A DNA stretch of 64,000 nt from Corythucha ciliata (GCA_038030265.1 CM075938.1:4999009-5063008); one strand, 5' to 3'; positions 53,301 to 64,000 are shown, counted from the stretch's first letter. Notes: generated by a model not told the origin, from the letters alone. Numbers and translations: made by a program.

Positions 53301-56300
53301 CAATGTCAGCTGTGAATTAGCTAGCGCTTTTTCTTAATATTAACAGCCATAAATTTCAGCAATTTTTCTCAATTTCAGCCGCGAATCAGCGTTTTACTCA
53401 CTTTTACAAGCGAGTTTAGCCATTCGTTTTCATCTTATCTACTTGAAAATCCCGATTTTTCATCTTCAAGCTATTCAGGGGCCCCCATCCGAACCCCGGA
53501 TCCGGATTTCTAGTTATGCCCCTACCTGCATTCCCACACTTTGCTGTTTTATTTGAGTACGAATGATTATCGTTTATTATTTAAAACGAATACTTGCCAT
53601 ATTCTTGTGGCAAAAAAACAACTAAGAAATCAATAATAGTATATGTATACGCAGGAGCTAAAGTCGTGGCTCTAAAACGCCGTAAAATTTGCCGCGGTAC
53701 ATTACATTACAAGCCCGGCGGGCGAGGCGAGGTAAATCCCCTTCCTACGAGTGATGTACGACTTTTTTCACGCGACAGCAAGGAAATGATAAAACTGACT
53801 TTGACAAATTGACTACTGACTTCTCGTGTCTTTAGTTTAAGAAGACCTTAAACGAGGTTATAACCCGAGTTCATTTACTCTCCGTACTAGGACGGAAAAT
53901 ATTTTCTGGACTAGTACAGAAAATTTCTCGAATGTCACTGTGCGGTAATGGTCAATTTCCCAGACATTTTTGGGTACAGAAAATGACTACTTTCGGAGCA
54001 TGTCGCTTGAAAAATACTTTAGTTCCTAGGCATGAAAAGAGACACTTTTGGGACTCATTTGCGGCCGTAAAATTCGGTTTTAGTATCATGTGGGATAAAA
54101 ATAAAATATTATTAGTCAAAAACCTATCAAGAATCAGGCCGTTGTATACCACATTCAAATCATTCCTTAAATGCTGAAAATTCAAGACTATTGGGCACCT
54201 CCATACAATACCTTGCCTCCTCTATTTACTTAAAATTGAGAACTACACTACACTTCACCTTCTATTGATGAAAACTAAGGAAGTGATGGTAGTGAAGGGT
54301 ATGGTGGGGAAAGGAAGGGGGGAAGCGCCTTAATTTTCGCCCCCCCCCCCCTGAACCAAAATACTTCCGCCGCCACTGGCGCAGATCTGCAGATGATTCG
54401 CCTGAATTTTGACCTCTCATTGTCAGTATGCATTTTGAGGCTGAATAATTAATGCTAAGTGGCCGAACCACTGGCTTTTATGAATCTGCAGATCTGCACG
54501 CTACGGGGGATTGTGCCTGTTGCATTGACAAGTTGGGGTAAAAATTGAGGTGGATCATCTTATATTGTATGATTGGCTCTAGTATGCATTTTGAGGCTGA
54601 ACAATTAACCTTACGTGGCCGATCTGCACGCTTTTATGAATCTGCAGATCTGCGCGCTACGGGGGTAGTGCCAGTTGTATTTACAAGGAAGCGTCAAAAT
54701 TGAAGCACATTTTTGTAAATGGTATGATTGTCTGTTGCAAGCAATTGAAGTCTGAACGAATGAAGTAAAAGTGATTGTTCGAGTGTGGCGCTTAATCTTA
54801 CTATACTTATTAAAACGCATTATAGTATTATTAAAATACGATCGGTAATGTTGTGTTTATTATTGGTCTATTTAAACTTTCTTTTTCGATTGTAGTCTCA
54901 TTTTCGTTGAATTACGGAACTTTAGGTGTTAATCTACAGATTTGGGGTGTTAATCTGCAGATCCGCGTTTTAGACAGACACAATTTCGTAGCCTCACCTT
55001 TTCATAAAGTGAATCTTCATGTATGAGATCGTGCAGAAGTCTTTTCATGTTGAGAAATGTATCATTAATGTAAAGAGCTGCACCTTTTTGGTACCTATTA
55101 GACCGATGAATACGTTCGTCCTGTTTTCGAAGAAAATCAAATACACCTTACCTTTTTGCAGGGTAGATTACCTCTCCAAGATGTTTCCACCATGAAATTT
55201 AGGTGGAAAACTCATGAGACATCCTTATACACCCTGAATAACACCGCAAAATGTCATTAACTTTGGAATTGTGTCACTAACAAGTTACCTGACTGCTGGT
55301 CTATACATGTAGATGGTTGTTTAAATTCTAAAGGAAATTCAGTGCTCTACAATGTCTTAAAGCTAGATTTTCCTAGCAGCGCAAAACGCTCAGCGCAGCG
55401 TCATTTAAATTGTTTCCCAGTCGAAAAGTGAAGATGTAACTAGGAATGAATGTAAAATGCGCTCCGCTCGCTAAGCGTTTTGCGCCGCTATAGGAAAACC
55501 CAGTTTTACGGGAAATTTCCATAGAACGCGTACTACTTTTCGAGTTACAGGCAAAAAAAAACTCGGGTTTTCGGCGCTTCTGAAGTGGGACCCTTCTGGC
55601 GGGGAAATTTTGGTGGAAAACTCATGAAAATGACTCATTTTCTTTTATAGCGATTAAAAAAATAATAATTAGCGATTTTTTGGCAGAAATGCCCATTTTT
55701 GGGGAAAAAGAGTGCACTTCAAAACCAGTGGTTTAACCAGTAAAATTCAAGCGATCCTTGCGATTTTTAGCGTGCTAAAAATCGTAAGACACCGTTCACA
55801 ATCTCTATGCTTTCGTTGTGTGGTGTCCATGCAAACTATCAAAATGCTTCATTTTTCGAGGGAATAAATTTGTTTGGTTGCGTAGACTCCACACAACGCA
55901 GACATAGAGCTTGTGAACGGGCCTTAAAGCCTCATGTGAAGCGGTCCTTTGAATGGAACTGCATGTGAAGGCTCACCAAAGCATCGAAAGATATCGCTAC
56001 GGCAGCTGGCTGTCGAATAGTGTGGATTTCACTACTATACGAATTTCGACGTTATTAGTAAATTAGGCATTATTGTGCGGAAATGGCTAAATAAAAGAAG
56101 AGAATCACACTGAGTGGTAATTTTTGTCGAATAATAGCAAATTAACTAAAAACGTGGAAATTCGGTGTAGTAAATGCACTCTATTTGACAGCCAGCTGCT
56201 GGGGCGACATTTTTTGATACTTTGGTGGGCGTTCGTTCGGTGGGCAGTCAGTTCCATTCAAAGGCCCACTGACGATGAGGTTTTCAGGACGTTTAGCATG

Positions 56301-59300
56301 TTGAAATTCGCAAGGATTGTTTGAATTTTGCAGGTCAAAACAAGCGATTTTGAAGAGAAAAGTTAAATTTTTCTTCTTTAAAAAACATTGTCATTTTTGC
56401 TGGAAAATTGCCAATTAATTAAACAAACGCTCATGAGTAATTTTGAATGGGACACGTTGGAGAAGTTTCTCTGATCCATGGAAAGTCGATAGGCGCTGTT
56501 GATCAACAGTGGGAGAGGACTTATTTTTCCTTTTGATTTGGATCATTGCTTCCGCACCTACGGCCTATTATTCATTATCTAGTCAGATTTACTATGATCA
56601 AGTGGGGGTCGAATTTTATGGAAAATTAAAAATCCCCAAATCGTACAATCTTAAGGAGGTGTTGAGGCGACAGAAAATAGTTATTTTATGTCGAAAATTG
56701 CTATTCCTGACTTTCTGTCACGGTACTGAGGGTCTGTCAGGGTGGCAGAGTGTTTTTCCCGAATCCATAGCCAAAAATTTACAGAAAGTCTGCTACAAAG
56801 CGAGTTACTCGCATTTACGTATTTAGGGAAAGAGATGTTATCCTAAAAAGATGTTAGAAAAATCATATCTCGATGGATTTTGATTTTCGTACCACTACCA
56901 TAGTGTATTTAGCGTTTTCGACTGCAAATGAGGTCTAATTTCATCAATTTTTTTGTCTACACTTATTCGCATCCAACCTGTATGTATAAGTAGAAAGTTT
57001 TCGACATGAAAAATTAATACTTTGAAACACTAGGCACTTTTGGGTCATTTTATCAGTTTTTTCTATAAATATCCCCCAAAACGAGAGGCTTTATAGAGGA
57101 AACCCTTCTCGTACTTAACATTTAGGGTCATTAAATTTCCTACACCAATACACTCATGTGAATAAGTACATTGGTTTTCCTCGACCAATGCGGAGCGCGC
57201 TACAAACTTACGGGCCTTTTTTTCTAAAATGGGTGAAAGGCTTGAAATCACCTGTTTCCGACCAATCTATGATCTGTGAGCTTGATTTCTGCCCATCAAT
57301 CTTCATTCCATTAGCCTACCCAACTTTTTCAAGCCCCTAGCTCCACCTCGGTTGAAAATTTTGAAGCCTTCTATTCTAGATTTTATATAAAAAAAAAAAC
57401 TGACCATTTTGCCTCCAGAAAACGATAATTTATGCGTTAAACTTGTCGTTTTGGTGTTCTGGGACTCCACTAGGTCCCTAGCGTCGGTAACCGTTAATTT
57501 GCTGGGGAAAAGAATAATGTGGCAGGACTAATTCGGCATGGGTACTACACATCCTCATTTGTCTTGAAACATCAACCCAATATTTTATGAATTTTGGAAG
57601 CGATGGAATGATGTAACATGAGGGTGTTTGATGTAAAGGGAGAGGGAGGGTCATCGGCATTACCCCCCCTAGGATTCAGACCTGGATCCGCCCCTGAATT
57701 GGATTCTACGAGTTATTGGAGGAAAACTATGTTTTTTCAACCTGGCGGAATAAATCTCGAGTTGACGGCAACCCCAAGCAGAAATATGAAATTTTTGGCT
57801 TTTCGTGACGAACGCGAATGACGCTGAGGGTTTGGACCCACCAGACAATTATGAAAATTGCCACTGCACTACGATCTTCGGCTCAACTTGGCAAAACCGA
57901 GGAAACTGTGTTGATGTTTGAACTGGGCAGCGGCGCGACGTCAAGCCCCAATTTAATTTCCTCAGGCCTAGAGAGGTGAGCAGCCGGGACCGCCCAGATT
58001 CGGGTTTCAGGTTAACCGCCAGATCGAGTGCCTGGGTTGGAATCCCGCTCAGGGCCCCCCCAATAAGCTTAAACATGGAAAAATTCAAGATTCATGCCTC
58101 TGAACAGGAGATTTGGTATCCGCTTGGACAACGCTTTGGCCCCATCTGACAGTTTTCATTCCATCCGTCTTAGGGGAATAGAACAAATCAGGTGCCCAAC
58201 AGTTTTTGTGACTAAATATTAGATTCTGCCCTCAATTCGGATTCAATTTGTTTAGTGCCTTGTGGTTGGTTACCTGAAGTGCATCTCGACCAGGCGACCA
58301 AGGTTCAAAATAATAACCTCGTCAGTGCCACTTTTGAGTCATTGAGTGTGCCAAGGTCGTCGCCAAGAGCCATTCTGCCAGCAGGACAGCGGGGCTGGCC
58401 GAAAACAGTGGCCGCAAAGAAGAGGTGTAGCCGCTTAAACGATTCGTCTGAACGGCAACGTTTATTCGATTGTTGGATTCCCCTGGTCGAAAACCCTAAA
58501 GATACGTGATTCCATGCAATTTTAAATTTTGACAATTTCATCTCAACCCGCCGAGGGCTTAAGTGAGTGATATTCAGGTCCATTTCAACTATCCCCCATC
58601 CAAAAACGCCCCCATAAGGGGTCGTCAGCAATAAGCCTATCGAGCCCCATGTGCGCAGTTCTCTCTTGGAACAAGCTTACGGGCCAGTCTACGTCTGAAA
58701 TTGAGAAGCCACGCTCATTTTTCGCTGTTCTGCAGGCTTACGTTGCTAAACGTTTTGAAAATTCCAATATTCCCGGCTAAAATTGAGACAAAGTGCTCAT
58801 TCGTGGCTAAAATTGAGAAAAAAAATCGTTAATTCGTGGTTTCTGATCCAGCCTCCGCTGGTGTGTAGTTCCAGCCAATCCGCAAATCAAGTTGAAAAAA
58901 GCGCTAATTATATTTAAAAGTTGGAAAAATTGCTCATACGCGGAAAAAATTGTGAAAAAGCGTAAACTACCCGCTAAAATTCTAATTCACAGCTGAAATC
59001 AGGGAAAAGTTCAAGTGGGTTGAAAAGAGCTACAGCCATAAATTTTTTTTGGAAGCGCCAAATTCGCGAAATTGGTCCTTTTAAAAAATGCCAAACCACG
59101 AAATTCAATTTTTTTGAAGAGCCAAATCCTTGAATTCGGCAATTTGGCCAAACAAACAATGATCAGTAATGCGCCAACCCACCCCCCCCCTCCCCCTAAC
59201 CACAGTAAAGCTCCAGTACACAGTACAGTACAGATGTCCGCTCCGGGCCCAGATAGATTCTGCTATTGGATATACCCTCACTATGGCTGCGGCGGCTTCG

Positions 59301-62300
59301 TGTGAGCGTTCCTGGCGGTGCGTGGAGAAGCCCTCTTGGCTCTTGGCACGATGTATGAAATGAGGGGAAAAGAAGAGATAGAGAGAAAAAACATTTACTT
59401 TCTTTCTCTGCTCATCTCGTCTGGTTCGATTTGTCCTATCCCCCTCCCTCGCCTAAAAAAAATATTTCTCAAATTTTGCCGCCCCTTGAAATTTGCCGCC
59501 CAGAGCTATAGCAAAGGTCTAACCATAGCAAAGGTTTCAACCACAGCAAAGGTCCAACCACTGAAAAGGGCCAACCACAGCAAAGCACCAACCACAGCAA
59601 AGGTCTAACCACAGCAAGGCCCCAACCACAGTAAAGCTCCAAACCACAGCAAAAGCTCCAAACCACAATTTTTGCTGTGTTGAGCTCTAATCACAGTTAT
59701 GCGCGAAACCACAGCAAACCCCTAACCTCAATAATGCGCCAACCCCCCAGAAAAGCTCCAGTCCACATCAGAGCTCCAAACCACATCTAAGCCCAAACCA
59801 CAACATTGCCTCAACCACAGCAAATCCCTACCCACGGCAAAGCCTCAACCACAGCAAAGCCTCAACCACAGCAAAGTGGTAACCACAGCGAATCCCTACC
59901 CACAGCAAAGCCAATACCACGAAAAAGTCCCAACCACAGCAATGCCCCAACCACAGCAAAGCCCCAACCACGGCAAAGGTCCAACCACAGCCAAAGTCCA
60001 ACCCCAGCAAAAACCCCAACCACAGCTAAGCACAAATCACAACAAAGCCTCAACCACAGCTAAGCCACAACCACAGCAAAGCCACAACCACGGCAAAGTC
60101 CCAACTACAGCAATGCCACAACCACGGCAAAGTCCCAACCACAGCAATGCCCTAACCCCAGTAAAGCTTCAATCCACAGCAAAGCTCCAAACCTCAACAT
60201 TGCACCGAGCCACAGCAAAGCTCCAAACCACCGCAAAGCTCCAGCCATCATGTAACCATTTTTAGGGCTCGAATAGGCAACCAATAGCGCGAGCGCGCTA
60301 GCACGATAGAATATTGCAGTAGAGAAGTATTGCACTGCAAGTGTTGCAGTGCGCGGGGGGAAGGGTCAATCGGTAAAGTGGTGACAGTCCCATGGTGGGT
60401 GGGGTATTAATGGCAAGTTCATCAATTTTAGAGCGCAAATAGTCAAGTACAAATCTTATAAGGTCGCGAAAACCCAGTTTGCCCAATTTTTTTTTTTTCG
60501 GCGCTGATAATGCATTTCAACGGCGTGACTCGTCATTTACGCCATCTGTAAGTTGAATTTAATCAGTTTGGCTATTTTTCCGGTGCGAATCGTCGGCTGT
60601 TTAGCCATTTTCAAGGCACGAAGGCTCAGTTGGTCTGTTCTGCCATTTTGAAGGCGTGATTTGCCAATCAAGCAATTTTTTAGCGCGAGAGTAACGTCAG
60701 TTTATCCAATCCTATTGAAGAAGGGGGGAGGGTTCGATTATTTTGTAAGGTGGGGAAGGCTCATGTTCGATGCCCAAACGATTTAATAAGGCGCGAATAG
60801 CCATATTTGAACATTTTTTATGTGCAGATAGCCATTTTGATAGCGCGAATCTCATTAACACCGTCTGTAGCCTCAGTAAAATCGGCTCAAATGACCATTT
60901 TGAGTTTGACCATTTTTTAGAGCGTGAATTGCCAGGATGAGTATGTCATTTTTGGGGCGTGAATAGCCAGTTTTGCTCTTTTTAGGGCGCGAATTGTCAG
61001 TTTAGACAGTTTGAGACAAGGTGTAAAGGCTCAGTTTGACCATTTCTGACGCACGAATGGTAGATGTGGCCATTTTCTAACGCGCGAATCTGTTCAGGCC
61101 TTTTCAACTGGCGAATCTTTAGTTTAACCATTTGGTGGACGAAAATAGGCAGTTTTTCTCTTTTTTTTTTTTTAATGGTGCGAATAATCCGCCAAGCCCT
61201 TTGTCGGTAGCGAGTTTACCATTTCTAGGGTCGCAAATTTGTCTGTATGGTCGTTTATAGAGAATGAATAGCCAGCTTGATATTTTCAGGATACGAATCG
61301 TCATTTTTGCCACTTTTTAGGGTCCGAATCGCCCCGTTTTTAGATTGTAAATTGCACGTTTAGCCATTTTCCATGCGCAAATGGTCAGTACGATAATATC
61401 TTCCAGGGCTGGAATAGGCTGTTTATGAAATTTCAAGGCGCGAGTCTTCAGTTAAGCTATTTTTAGGGCGATTAGAGTCAGTTTTGCCTTTTATGGCTCG
61501 AATAGTCAGTTCGGCAATTTTTAGGTCGCTTATAGAGTCGGTTTTGCCATTTATAGAGCGCGAATGGTCAGTATTAGCAATTTTTGGCTCGTGAATGGTC
61601 GTTTTGGCAAACTTTTAGGGCGTTTGAAGTCAGTGTGCCTGTTTTTTAGTGCGTAAATTAGTCGGTTTAGCTATTTTCAAGACACGAATCGTCAGTTTTG
61701 CTACTTTGGAGTGTTATTATAGTCAGTTAAGTATTTTTTATGGTGTTAATTGCTAGTTTAGCGTGTTTTAGACCGCGAATGGCTGTCATGCCATTTTTAG
61801 TAGAACGAAGCTCACAATTTCTCGAGTCAATCTTTAATCCGCGTCTGGTGTGGTTCCGTTAAGTCTAGGGAAGCCACGAAATTGTCTTCAAAAATAGCAT
61901 AAGCCGTGGTTTATTGCCCAATTTGACCACGGCGTGGGTGCCCATCTTTTTTTATTTTCTTTTGGTATCGTAGTAAATAGATCGTAACACTTTGTTTTCA
62001 TTCATCACAGGGTCAACGTTTTCTCGGTGATTTATTATCCGACGGTAAAATCAAATCCTTGGAAACGGACATCATATTTGCGAGTCCCAGTGCATGGGCC
62101 TGCCACTGTAGACGTATGGTCAATCCTGATAAGAAGTCTGGTTGCGGTTGGGCTTCAGTCAAGTACCAGGGGCAAAAGTTGGACTTTTTCAAAAATAAAT
62201 ACTTTAAAGCTATACAAAAAGACAACGAACAAGCTGAGGAAGGTGAAGGCAAATCTAACTGTAAGTTTACGGCTTTTAAAAAAGTGAGTGAATAGAAAAA

Positions 62301-64000
62301 ATAATCTAAAAACCGAGCTTTTAGCCGTCCAAGAAGACTCCGAACAAAAAGTGGTGGCGACCTCTGCCATGACGTCAGCATCCGCTGTCACAACAACAGC
62401 GACAGCAGCGCCGCCGGCGGCGATAACAACGACGACAACGACTTCGTCATCAACTTCGACCAACCAGGAAGCTCAAGCTGGCCCTCCTGTACGACTCGTG
62501 GTGAAACACGCCACTTTGGGGTTTAGATCTACCGTACAGTGAGTCGCGATTTTTGTTTTGATTCGACAGGCCTCTCCGTACATTAATTGGTTTGTCTTAG
62601 CGATGGCAACACTTTAGTTGAGGCGATGCCTTTTTCGGCTCTGGGGAAAATTCAACCTTTTCTGGTGTCTATATCGAGCAATGCAGCTCTCGTTTTGGAT
62701 TTTCATTGCCATTTGACCACTTCAGAAGTCGTCGGATATTTGGCTGGTCATTGGGATGTGAACGCTCACAGTTAGTAGTTTTTAATATTGTGCAGGTCAC
62801 GAGGTGGATTTTAAAACTTTTTTGCATCGTCTTAGATTTGGCCATAACACACGCATTTCCGTGTCGAAGTCGTCTGAACGACCGTGAACTTGGACCTCTG
62901 GTCGAGGAGGACATCTATCGGGGTATCGAAGCTCGACGCCTCTCCCTAGTTGGATGGTATCACTCGCATCCTACAGCGCCTGCCGCACCCTCTCTTCGTG
63001 ACATCGACGCACAATTAGACTACGAAATTAAAATGAAGGGAACGTCCGATGCGACTTACACTCCAGTCGTTGGTCTTATAAGCTGTTCGTATAATTAATT
63101 CTAGGTCTTCTGGCCAGACCTTCTTGTTTTAATGATTAATATGACGGAATTACTTTTGATATTTTGGTACAGCACCGTATCATCCGGACGCTGTGAGCTT
63201 GGAGTCGAGTTTACTGGCTTACTGGGTAGTTCCCCCTCCTGAAAACAAACCGCACGAGTACGGAAAACCCATGATAATGAATTACAGTATGATTCCCGAT
63301 CAGTTTTTGTCTCAGGATGCTTTGAATGAAATGGTGGGTAATGATTTTTTATTTGTTTATTTAAGTGAATCGGGATGAATGGCGTGATTTCTTTCTTCTT
63401 TTTTTTTTCAGAAAAAGTGCGCTGAGTTCTACAAAGGCGATCAAGATTTCATTAACTTCCAGGGTAAGTTCAAAGCCAACGTGTCTTATTTGGATAAGTT
63501 AAAGGCGTCCGTGACAGCCAAATTTCCCCGTGATCAAAGTGACGGTCTGCTGTGGAACTTACTGGCTCAACTGGTTTGCCCCGGTATAGTTCCTGACCCA
63601 GTTACACATTTTCCCTCTGTGTCAACTCCAACGATCACAATGTCAACCACTGCGTCGTCATCCATTTCGACTGTTCCTATGGTTTCCACGGCCTCTGTTT
63701 CCGTTTCCACACCTCACCAACTCACCACAGGGCTCCCTCTGTCCTCATCGACCTCCACAATTATGCCCATCACTGTGCCCAAAGCGGGCAGTTCATCATC
63801 TTCCTCGTCGTCATCCACGTCCACTCATCAACCTCCCCCCACCACCACCACCGGCCCCCTATCTGGGCGCTGAACTCGCTTCGGCACTTCTCGCCGCCGG
63901 TAAATTCCCACCGTCTCTCGTCGGTCTCTTCCCACCTTTTCCTCATCCCTTGAGTCTATCGACGGCGGCGGCTGCAGCTGCCGCTGCCGCCGCAGCCGTT
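50396..64000 (+). CDS. MPND: MPND-like protein: RAMA plus MPN/JAMM domain (3' end outside window)
   Basis: Exons 50396-50455, 50525-50659, 62011-62260, 62325-62538, 62601-62770, 62836-63084, 63173-63333 and 63412 to the edge; phases agree. An acidic N-terminus is followed by a RAMA domain split by an 11.35-kb intron (TLQMLLAADILTPGEA, then GQRFLGDLLSDG and CGWASVKYQG), a Thr/Ser/Ala linker, and an MPN domain. The JAMM zinc-protease motif is intact: E262, then H319-S-H321-x7-S329-x2-D332. MPND-type proteins are nuclear chromatin-associated factors; a RAMA domain is thought to read modified DNA. The exon 6 donor (GTTCGT) is non-optimal but gives the right phase. A frame break occurs in a C6 run at 63835-63840: past it, another frame continues (PYLGAELASALLAAGKFPP, then poly-Ala). 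Confidence 0.9.
51402..54378. mobile_element. Non-autonomous hAT-like element carrying satellite, 2,977 bp
   Basis: Perfect 14-bp terminal inverted repeats CAGTGGCGGCGGAA and perfect 8-bp target duplication GCGCAGAT (51394-51401, 54379-54386). Subterminal runs of G on the left and C on the right. It carries the family-A block 51915-53485, and unique sequence 53,490-54,340 with no gene. Confidence 0.9.
51915..53485 (-). repeat. Family-A satellite block, copy 2
   Basis: Same variant order as 23500-25500, including TCTCTAGGAGGCC at the left and AAGCTATTCAGGGGCC at the right, but without the MITE. Lies wholly inside the hAT-like element. Confidence 0.85.
54380..54660 (+). repeat. Two tandem ~160-bp units
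   Basis: Each contains AGTATGCATTTTGAGGCTGA, a CTTTTATGAATCTGCAGATC segment and GCTACGGGGG; starts near 54,424 and 54,582. Confidence 0.65.
55367..55498. repeat. Foldback, 132 bp
   Basis: TTTTCCTAGCAGCGCAAAACGCT pairs with AGCGTTTTGCGCCGCTATAGG further on. 54,990-55,366 before it is unassigned. GGTGGAAAACTCATGA occurs on both sides (55,202 and 55,612). Confidence 0.65.
55793..55919. repeat. Foldback, 127 bp
   Basis: CGTTCACAATCTCTATGC and TTGTGTGGTGTCCATGCAAAC pair with GTTTGGTTGCGTAGACTCC and ATAGAGCTTGTGAACG. Confidence 0.7.
55930..56280. mobile_element. MITE-like inverted repeat, ~350 bp
   Basis: CCTCATGTGAAGCGGTCCTT, TGAATGGAACTG, CTCACCAAAG and GGCAGCTGGCTGTCGAATAG pair, with ~20% mismatch, with the segment ending in TTCCATTCAAAGGCCCACTG. 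Confidence 0.65.
56340..56985. mobile_element. Diverged relative of the 46266-46898 MITE, reverse orientation
   Basis: GGTCAAAACAAGCGATTTTGAAGAG (first 20: GGTCAAAACAAGCGATTTTG) near 56,333 is the complement of 46,766-46,790; AGAAAAATCATATCTCGA..GGTA and GCAAATGAGGTCTAATTT near 56,855-56,945 match the complement of 46,310-46,385. One terminus is eroded. Confidence 0.55.
56990..58680. other. Unassigned part of the MPND intron with repeat relics
   Basis: 57,660-57,700 has CCTGGATCCGCCCCTG, a hAT-like end with an adjacent C-run. 58,018-58,065 has TGCCTGGGTTGGAATCC, B-box-like. 58,120-58,190 resembles 25,950-26,015. 58,255-58,509 is open for 84 codons without a recognisable domain. No gene supported. 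Confidence 0.5.
58680..59165 (+). repeat. Family-A units, then family-C-like units
   Basis: About ten A units to ~59,000 followed by four C-like units (CCAAATTCGCGAAATTGGTC, CTTTTAAAAAATG). 59,170-59,505 after it is unassigned. Confidence 0.65.
59510..60250 (-). repeat. Family-D' minisatellite (~18 bp)
   Basis: About 40 units CCACAGCAAAGCTCCAAA, with AAAGGTCCAA and AATGCCCCAA variants. On the minus strand, GTGGTTGGAGCTTTGCT matches family D (11825-12370) apart from the GCATTTTT/GCTTTGCT end. It reads open in several frames only because the unit is a multiple of three. Confidence 0.9.
60490..61810 (-). repeat. Family-B satellite, minus orientation
   Basis: About 42 degenerate units (TTTTTAGGGCGCGAATCGTC, AGTTTGGCCA). 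60,250-60,490 and 61,810-62,010, either side, show nothing further. Confidence 0.8.

Larger units (their letters stand above)
51118..54985. mobile_element. Inverted-repeat element (~280-bp arms) in the MPND intron, split by a hAT-like element
   Basis: Left arm 51118-51401 (CTGTCTAAAACGCGGATCTG, GATTAACACCT, CTTCCTTGTAAATACAACTG, GTAGCGCGCAGAT) pairs with 54650-54985 in reverse order, with small insertions on the right. Next to the right arm are tandem partial copies of the unit ending GAATCTGCAGATCTGC (54,380-54,660). Confidence 0.75.

Noticed and set aside
58255..58631. Open frames of 84 (plus) and 108 (minus) codons
   Set aside because: Overlap on opposite strands, no recognised domain, and the adjoining sequence resembles a dispersed repeat also found at ~25.95 kb.
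59318..60335. Several long overlapping frames encoding Gln/Pro/Thr- or Gly/Leu/Trp-rich repeats
   Set aside because: They are translations of the 18-bp D' minisatellite; a unit length divisible by three keeps any frame open.
62155..62463. 102-codon minus-strand frame in the MPND region
   Set aside because: Shadow of the Thr/Ala-rich linker exon, whose plus-strand splice phases fit the MPND-like gene.

Overview
The window is eukaryotic: spliced genes with GT..AG introns, large repeat-filled introns and nested transposons. It most likely comes from an arthropod. The grounds are a TDRD12/SoYb-type piRNA-pathway gene, an MPND-type gene, a THAP-domain gene and an errantivirus-like (env-bearing Ty3/Gypsy) element with AGT-type LTR ends inserted in a TA run. 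I cannot name the species.

Layout. (1) About 0.7-29.3 kb, minus strand: one gene of at least 25 coding exons that I assembled from open frames and splice sites. It encodes a protein of about 2,216 aa with Tudor - 743-aa disordered exon - degenerate DEAD-box helicase - CCCH finger - two more Tudor regions - CS (p23-like) domain, i.e. TDRD12/SoYb-like. All exon phases agree except for one apparent frameshift near 8.38 kb. Its introns (up to 8 kb) are packed with degenerate 28-31-bp satellites. (2) 30.3-30.6 kb: a candidate small secreted protein. (3) 31.5-41.2 kb: a long inverted-repeat (foldback) element of about 2.3 kb, a palindrome built of two smaller palindromes, split by a complete LTR retroelement at 31,657-39,084 with gag, pol and env open and LTRs differing at 1 of 240 bases. 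(4) 41.3-49 kb: satellites, MITEs and a nested inverted-repeat element carrying a hAT-like non-autonomous element with a perfect 8-bp target duplication. (5) 49.7-50.1 kb, plus strand: a THAP-domain gene. (6) 50.4 kb to the window end, plus strand: an MPND-like gene (RAMA domain plus an intact JAMM/MPN motif), with an 11.35-kb first large intron holding a second hAT-like element with an 8-bp target duplication, several foldback elements, and minisatellites.

Repeats dominate. Five simple families recur: A (about 29 bp, consensus around CGCTAATTCGCGGCTAAAAT plus GAGAAAA), B (about 30 bp, ATTCGCGCCCTAAAAATGGC plus CAAACTGAC), C (about 30 bp, CCGCGAAATTG plus TTTTTAGCGAGC), D (17-18 bp, GTGGTTGGAGCATTTTT) and a small E block. 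A, B and C look related. Two A blocks lie inside hAT-like elements bounded by 8-bp duplications, so at least some satellite is transposon cargo. Other copies show segmental duplication and a paralogous empty site for a PIF/Harbinger-like MITE.

How the parts relate: a piRNA-pathway gene sits 2.3 kb from a structurally intact, recently inserted env-bearing retroelement of the class that this pathway silences in flies. That is only proximity. Two conserved genes each show a single frame break, one in a C6 run, so residual assembly error is a real possibility.
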